Assembly (NCBI GenBank): GCA_017460245.1
Contig: JAFUBK010000089.1
Location: 1-9,683 of the forward strand
Length of the DNA stretch: 9,683 nucleotides
Direction: 5' to 3'
Origin: Bacilli bacterium
Lineage (GTDB): Bacteria > Bacillota_I > Bacilli_A > RF39 > UBA660
Shown: positions 6,286 to 9,683 of the stretch, piece by piece
How the letters are laid out: each line of letters opens with the position of its first letter
Position numbering within the stretch: position 1 is the first letter of the stretch
The notes under the pieces: model-generated
Database searches by the model: none
The model's input: the letters and a program-made list of their open reading frames with translations, nothing else
Told to the model about the DNA's origin: nothing
Position numbers and translations under genes: made by a program

Positions 6286-6312
6286 AAGTGAAGATAAATC
6301 TTCACTTTTTTT
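6284..6312. terminator. Shared bidirectional terminator of the coat-like gene and nrnA
   Basis: AAAAGTGAAGA and TCTTCACTTTT form an 11-bp stem with a TAAA loop. On the plus strand it is followed by further T (seven in a row in all), a strong terminator for the coat-like gene. On the minus strand the run is only four T, weaker but usable for nrnA. The left arm starts in the plus-strand stop codon and the right arm contains the TGA stop of nrnA. Confidence 0.85.
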
Positions 6313-7255
6313 GCATATAATCAGCCGAAACCAAATCTAAATCCATAATTAATTTTTTTATATCTTCAACATTTTCTAATCTTACCCCGCTAGCTCGTTG
6401 GTGTCCGCCACCACCATATTTAGCCGCCACTTCATTAATAACCGGTCCTCTAGAGCGGATTGAAATTCTAAAACAGTTCGCATCTTTATCAAACGTAATT
6501 GTTGTCCACACAAGCATCTGTTCAACATAATTAAAATTGTTAATCATATTACCAGGTGTTGCCACATCAACATTATACTCATTTAAAATATCCTCACTAA
6601 TTATTATATATCCTACTTTATTAGGCGTAATTTTAAAGTTTTGCGCTAAATAACCTTGAAATTTAATTTCTTTATAAGGTCTCATATATAAATTATCATA
6701 AACCTTAGTAATATCAACATCATACTCTTCTAAAAGTTCAGACACCGCTAAAAACGTTTTAGAAGACGCTGTTTTAAACATAAATCTATCAGTATCAGAA
6801 ACTAATCCTGCATATAAAATAGAAGCCGCCTTAGAATTCATCTTTAACTTTGTATTAGAAACAAGATCCATAATCATTTCACAAGTCGATGAAGATGAAT
6901 CATCAATCCATTCTAAAGTTCCATATTTATCAATAAAAGGATGATGATCAATCTTAATTATCTTTTCAAAGTTTTTAATATCAGGAATATCTATTCTTTT
7001 AATATTAGGCGTATCCATAACAATAAGTAGTCCATCTTGCATATGGCTTTCAAATTTATCCAAAGTTCCTAAAAATCTAAATTTACTAGCCGGTGCGCCA
7101 ACAACATAAACCTCTTTTTTCGGAAAAGTATTTAAAATTATTTCTTTTAAACCCAAAGTACTGCCTAAAGCATCAGGATCAGGGCCAATATGACGAGCCA
7201 GCACAATTTTTTTAGCCTTTTTAATCTCACTATATATTTTTTTATAAATAGACAT
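6302..7255 (-). CDS. nrnA: DHH-DHHA1 phosphoesterase, NrnA-type oligoribonuclease / pAp phosphatase
   Basis: Cytoplasmic Mn-dependent phosphoesterase that degrades nano-RNA to mononucleotides and, in B. subtilis, removes the 3' phosphate of pAp. The 317 residues match the usual family length. DHH domain motifs are HIGPDPDALGS (H22, D26, D28), D81 in LLIVMDTPN, DHH at 103-105, and AGLVSDTDRF with D154/D156. The DHHA1 substrate-binding domain ends with GGGGHQRASG at 281-290. All expected metal ligands are present, so it should be active. The ATG follows an AAAGGGTGG site, with 13 nt separating it from the stop of the RDD gene, so the two are co-transcribed. The stop codon is TGA and lies in the terminator hairpin. 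This also shows that TGA is a stop in this genome. Confidence 0.93.
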   Translation of the reverse strand: MSIYKKIYSEIKKAKKIVLARHIGPDPDALGSTLGLKEIILNTFPKKEVYVVGAPASKFRFLGTLDKFESHMQDGLLIVMDTPNIKRIDIPDIKNFEKIIKIDHHPFIDKYGTLEWIDDSSSSTCEMIMDLVSNTKLKMNSKAASILYAGLVSDTDRFMFKTASSKTFLAVSELLEEYDVDITKVYDNLYMRPYKEIKFQGYLAQNFKITPNKVGYIIISEDILNEYNVDVATPGNMINNFNYVEQMLVWTTITFDKDANCFRISIRSRGPVINEVAAKYGGGGHQRASGVRLENVEDIKKLIMDLDLVSADYMQKK

Positions 7256-7268
7256 AATACCACCCTTT

Positions 7269-7853
7269 CTATTTATAACAAGCTACCCAAGATTTTGAAA
7301 ACATATCATGTAATGCCTTACGATCTTTACGATAAATCACCATTAAAACACTAATCAAAATAAGTATTATTTGAATAATGCCCAAACAAGTTATAATAAC
7401 AAAATAAATTTCACTTGGGATAATAAGTGTACAAAAAATTACCATAATTAAATAAAAAAGTCCATTAATAATTAAATTTCTAAACAACAACTGCCAAAAA
7501 GCAAGTTCCTGATTACTTTGCGCTTTAACTTCAATTTTATTAAACATTTTTCCTAAAGTTTTACCATTATTAAAATAGGGTAAAAAAACAAAATATCCAA
7601 GTAAAACAATAACGTTTATTACATTTAAAACAATATTAGCTTCATCCATTTTTTTATAGTATTCACTTAAAGACAAAATATAATCACTAAAAGAAATAGA
7701 CCCTTCTGCATAACTTACAGTAATTAAATCCATAGCAGATACAAGACCCGATATATCTGGTTTATAAATCAAACCTATAAAAAAAAGAATAACCAAAACG
7801 ATAATTAAATCTACAATCCAAGCTGCCGCTCTTAAAGTAAGAGTTGCTCTCAT
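7269..7853 (-). CDS. RDD family integral membrane protein
   Basis: A 194-residue protein with an RDD domain. It begins MRATLTLRAAAWIVDLIIV with the defining R8 and D15. About four membrane segments follow (around residues 13-34, 73-93, 126-146, 149-173). It has the usual GKTLGKMFNKIEV loop and a basic end, RKDRKALHDMFSKS. RDD proteins are poorly characterised; some have been linked to ion transport. An in-frame ATG at 7877 exists, but ATG 7853 is preferred. It has a GGAAGGTG ribosome binding site (7865-7858), begins close to the RDD motif as is usual, and the upstream ATG overlaps a -10 box. It sits 38 nt after dus and 13 nt before nrnA, in an apparent operon. Confidence 0.87.
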   Translation of the reverse strand: MRATLTLRAAAWIVDLIIVLVILFFIGLIYKPDISGLVSAMDLITVSYAEGSISFSDYILSLSEYYKKMDEANIVLNVINVIVLLGYFVFLPYFNNGKTLGKMFNKIEVKAQSNQELAFWQLLFRNLIINGLFYLIMVIFCTLIIPSEIYFVIITCLGIIQIILILISVLMVIYRKDRKALHDMFSKSWVACYK

Positions 7854-7875
7854 AAAACACCTTCCGTTCTTTTTC

Positions 7876-7884
7876 ATTATAACA
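7876..7884 (-). promoter_or_regulatory. Possible extended -10 promoter within the dus-RDD junction
   Basis: TGTTATAAT (7884-7876) is a perfect extended -10 element directly after the dus stop. No good -35 is visible; its position would fall inside dus. Transcription from it would start near 7869 and so use the ATG at 7853, giving the RDD-nrnA pair its own promoter besides the dus one. Confidence 0.5.
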
Positions 7885-7891
7885 CAAACAA

Positions 7892-8866
7892 TTAATGGTT
7901 TCTATCTAAATAATCATTTAAAATTTGCTTCATTAAAGAAGCTTCTTTTGTTTGAAAAAGTCTTTCTTTAATCTCTTTGCTTCCTCTCATTCCTTTTAAA
8001 TAATTACCAATATGCATTCTAATTTCTGAAGTTGCTACTTTCTCTGGTTTTGTTAAAAGTAAATAATCCAAATGTTTTTTTATCATATTAATTTTCTCTT
8101 CATCAGTAGCAGCATTAATTACCGTACCACTTTCTAAATAGTTAACAGTTTCTCTTATTATCCAAGGATTACCAATAGCCGCCCTTCCAATCATTATTGC
8201 ATCACAGCCTGTAAAATCAAGCATTTTTTTCGCATCAAAACATGATTTAATATCACCATTGCCAATAACCGGAATACTTACACTTTCCTTTATTTGCTTA
8301 ATTATATTCCAGTCAGCTTCGCCACTATAACCTTGAGCTCTTGTACGAGGATGAACCGTTATTGCCTTAGCTCCAGCTTTTTCACATATTTGTGCAATTT
8401 CAACCGCGTTAATACTATTACTATCCCAACCACTTCTAATTTTAACTGTAACTGGCAAATTAACAGATTTTACAACTGCCTTAACAATCTCATATACTTT
8501 ACTAGGATCTTTAAGTAATGCGCTACCAGCTTGAGCCCTAGTTGCCACTTTAGGAACAGGGCACCCCATATTTATATCAATAATATCTGGGTGCATATTT
8601 TTTTCAATATATTTAGCCGCCACTACAAAGCTTTCCACATCACTTCCAAAAATTTGTTGCGAAAGAGGTCTTTCAAAATCCGTCATATAAAGCATATTTA
8701 TTGTTTTTTGATTACCGTAATAAATAGCCTTATCACTAACCATTTCTGCCACTATAAGTCCGCAACCCATTTCTTTCGCAATTTTTCTATAAGCACTATT
8801 ACTAATGCCTGCCATTGGAGCCAAAACAACTTTATTTGCAATTTCTACATCTCCAATTTTCCACAT
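7892..8866 (-). CDS. dusB: tRNA-dihydrouridine synthase, DusB-like
   Basis: FMN-dependent enzyme that reduces uridine to dihydrouridine in the tRNA D-loop. From ATG 8866 it is 324 residues, the normal family length. It begins MWKIGDVEIANKVVLAPMAG, where APMAG (16-20) binds FMN. INMGCP supplies the catalytic C102. PVTVKIRSGW has K142 and ITVHPRTRAQGYSG has H172 and R174. VIGNGDI and IMIGRAAIGNPW form the FMN phosphate site. The C-terminal helical tRNA-binding part includes HLDYLL and MRIHIGNYLKGMRG-like sequence. The frame remains open upstream to 9073, but that extension is rejected: it would span this gene's promoter, is not family-like and overlaps the divergent gene. The ribosome binding site is GGTGAT. 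First gene of the dus-RDD-nrnA operon. Dus subfamily naming is less sure than the enzyme class. Confidence 0.95.
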   Translation of the reverse strand: MWKIGDVEIANKVVLAPMAGISNSAYRKIAKEMGCGLIVAEMVSDKAIYYGNQKTINMLYMTDFERPLSQQIFGSDVESFVVAAKYIEKNMHPDIIDINMGCPVPKVATRAQAGSALLKDPSKVYEIVKAVVKSVNLPVTVKIRSGWDSNSINAVEIAQICEKAGAKAITVHPRTRAQGYSGEADWNIIKQIKESVSIPVIGNGDIKSCFDAKKMLDFTGCDAIMIGRAAIGNPWIIRETVNYLESGTVINAATDEEKINMIKKHLDYLLLTKPEKVATSEIRMHIGNYLKGMRGSKEIKERLFQTKEASLMKQILNDYLDRNH

Positions 8867-8882
8867 AAAAATCACCAAAAGT

Positions 8883-8911
8883 ATTATATTATAGTTATTA
8901 TTTTTTGGCAA
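8883..8911 (-). promoter_or_regulatory. Sigma-A promoter of the dus-RDD-nrnA operon
   Basis: TTGCCA (8911-8906) and TATAAT (8888-8883) are spaced by 17 bp. The start would fall near 8876, leaving only about 10 nt before ATG 8866, with GGTGAT right at the 5' end. It also shows that the upstream extension of the dus frame is not coding. Confidence 0.75.
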
Positions 8912-8959
8912 ATCACAGTAACAATCTCCAAAAATCTCCAAATAATTCAAAAGTGTAAA

Positions 8960-8987
8960 TTGACAAAATATAAAAAAAATATATAAT
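8960..8987 (+). promoter_or_regulatory. Sigma-A promoter of the HExxH protein gene
   Basis: TTGACA (8960-8965) and TATAAT (8982-8987) are separated by 16 bp, both perfect hexamers. The predicted start near 8994 leaves a short leader containing AGGAGA at 9001-9006, six or so bases before ATG 9012. Confidence 0.85.
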
Positions 8988-9011
8988 AAATTTCCGAAAA
9001 AGGAGAATAGT

Positions 9012-9683
9012 ATGAAAATTAAATTTTTTAAACCAACATTAACCAAATTAAAAGAAAAACAAATTTCGAACAATTTGAACCCAGAAACTATCGCTTTAGA
9101 AAAAGAAATAACTTATTTTATAAAAACTCTTAAATTAAACAAAATAAATTTAAACCTATTCTTACACAATCTTAAAAGTTTAAAAATCAAAAACACTAAT
9201 GATTTAGAAATCGAAAACGACTTTATAGAAGCCTACTACGATTTAATAGACAACGAAATTACAATTCTTAATTTCGAAAATCCTCACGTTATTTTCCATG
9301 AACTGTTTCACACCTCATCTACAAAAAAACAAGAAGATTTGATAAATAGTGGTTTTTCTACAATAAAAATAGACCAAAACAATCAATTTAAAAGCGGGGT
9401 TGGTTTTTATCTTAATGAATTATACACAGAGTATCTAACTCAAAAATTCTTTGGTAAAGATAATGATTGCCTTTATAATATGGACATTCCTATAATTCAA
9501 AGATTTGAACAAATATTTGGTGAAAAACAGCTATATAACCATTATTTTCAATCACCTGGAATATTTTTGCCAGAACAAATTACAAGTGCAAGCGAAAAAA
9601 AAGATTATATCGAATTTGTAAACAACCTAGACCTACTTGAAGACAAAAAAATGATATATGCTGAGACCTATGAAACAAATCCA
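9012..9683 (+). CDS. Putative HExxH zinc metallopeptidase, 3' end outside window
   Basis: Open for 224 codons from ATG 9012 to the window edge, with an AGGAG site and a consensus promoter upstream. There is no signal peptide, so it is probably cytoplasmic. The Lys/Asn-rich N-terminal 80 residues are helical in character. The segment NEITILNFENPHVIFHELFHTSS contains HELFH at residues 96-100, a classic HExxH zinc-binding and catalytic motif preceded by a hydrophobic strand. About 35 residues later GVGFYLNELYTEYLTQ offers E136 or E140 as the third zinc ligand, the NExxTEYLT arrangement seen in several gluzincin-type peptidases. I do not recognise a named family. It is divergent from dus, with about 145 bp of promoter DNA between. 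Base composition resembles the neighbours. The substrate is unknown. Confidence 0.8.
   Translation, partial: MKIKFFKPTLTKLKEKQISNNLNPETIALEKEITYFIKTLKLNKINLNLFLHNLKSLKIKNTNDLEIENDFIEAYYDLIDNEITILNFENPHVIFHELFHTSSTKKQEDLINSGFSTIKIDQNNQFKSGVGFYLNELYTEYLTQKFFGKDNDCLYNMDIPIIQRFEQIFGEKQLYNHYFQSPGIFLPEQITSASEKKDYIEFVNNLDLLEDKKMIYAETYETNP

Noticed and set aside
7854..7877. Upstream ATG 7877 as start of the RDD gene
   Set aside because: It overlaps the TATAAT element and has no ribosome binding site, while ATG 7853 has GGAAGGTG at good spacing.
8294..8986. Two plus-strand open frames (8294-8518 and 8531-8986)
   Set aside because: Both are antisense to dus and its promoter, without ribosome binding sites or recognisable domains.
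8867..9073. In-frame upstream extension of dus giving a 393-residue protein with a hydrophobic N-terminus
   Set aside because: Dus proteins start near MWKIG; the extension covers a TTGCCA-17-TATAAT promoter and overlaps the divergent HExxH gene, and only ATG 8866 has a suitable ribosome binding site.

Overview
The window is a stretch of an AT-rich, low-GC Firmicutes (Bacilli-type) chromosome. The clues are a T-box-controlled valS, the B. subtilis-like gene order spoVID-ysxE-valS, strong AGGAGG-type ribosome binding sites and consensus sigma-A promoters. Proteins of the style seen here (pilin-like N-terminus with a 'GVRP...NGS..DPY' C-terminus; degenerate deacetylases) remind me of uncultured gut Bacilli related to RF39 and Erysipelotrichia. 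That placement is from memory and was not tested. Tryptophan is read from TGG throughout, and TGA ends nrnA at the expected length, so the standard bacterial code applies.

Layout, left to right. (1) 1-1956, minus: the first 652 codons of valyl-tRNA synthetase, the C-terminus lying outside the window. Its T-box leader has a GUA (Val) specifier, a canonical AAGGTGGTACCACG antiterminator box and an intrinsic terminator. It is driven by a perfect TTGACA-17-TATAAT promoter. (2) 2234-3331, minus: a prepilin-like surface protein. (3) 3332-3452: a minus-strand terminator, followed by a small plus-strand membrane ORF (3453-3626). (4) 3610-5984, minus: a probable sporulation operon. In transcription order it holds a NodB/deacetylase-like membrane protein broken by an in-frame TGA, a short SpoVID-like protein with a C-terminal LysM domain, and a YsxE/CotS-family kinase-like protein. 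(5) 6082-6285, plus: a small Tyr/Pro/Gly/Asn-rich coat-like peptide, divergent from that operon. (6) 6302-8866, minus: a housekeeping operon dus-(RDD membrane protein)-nrnA. (7) 9012-end, plus: a new HExxH putative metallopeptidase, divergent from dus and cut by the window edge.

How the genes relate. SpoVID and YsxE are spore-coat morphogenesis and coat-associated proteins in Bacillus. The divergent Tyr-rich peptide and the membrane-anchored deacetylase-like protein fit the same setting. Both enzyme-like members of this cluster appear to have lost their catalytic residues, so they look like structural or regulatory derivatives. The most unusual points are the TGA-split deacetylase-like gene, the pilin-like gene between ysxE and valS, and the unrecognised HExxH protein.
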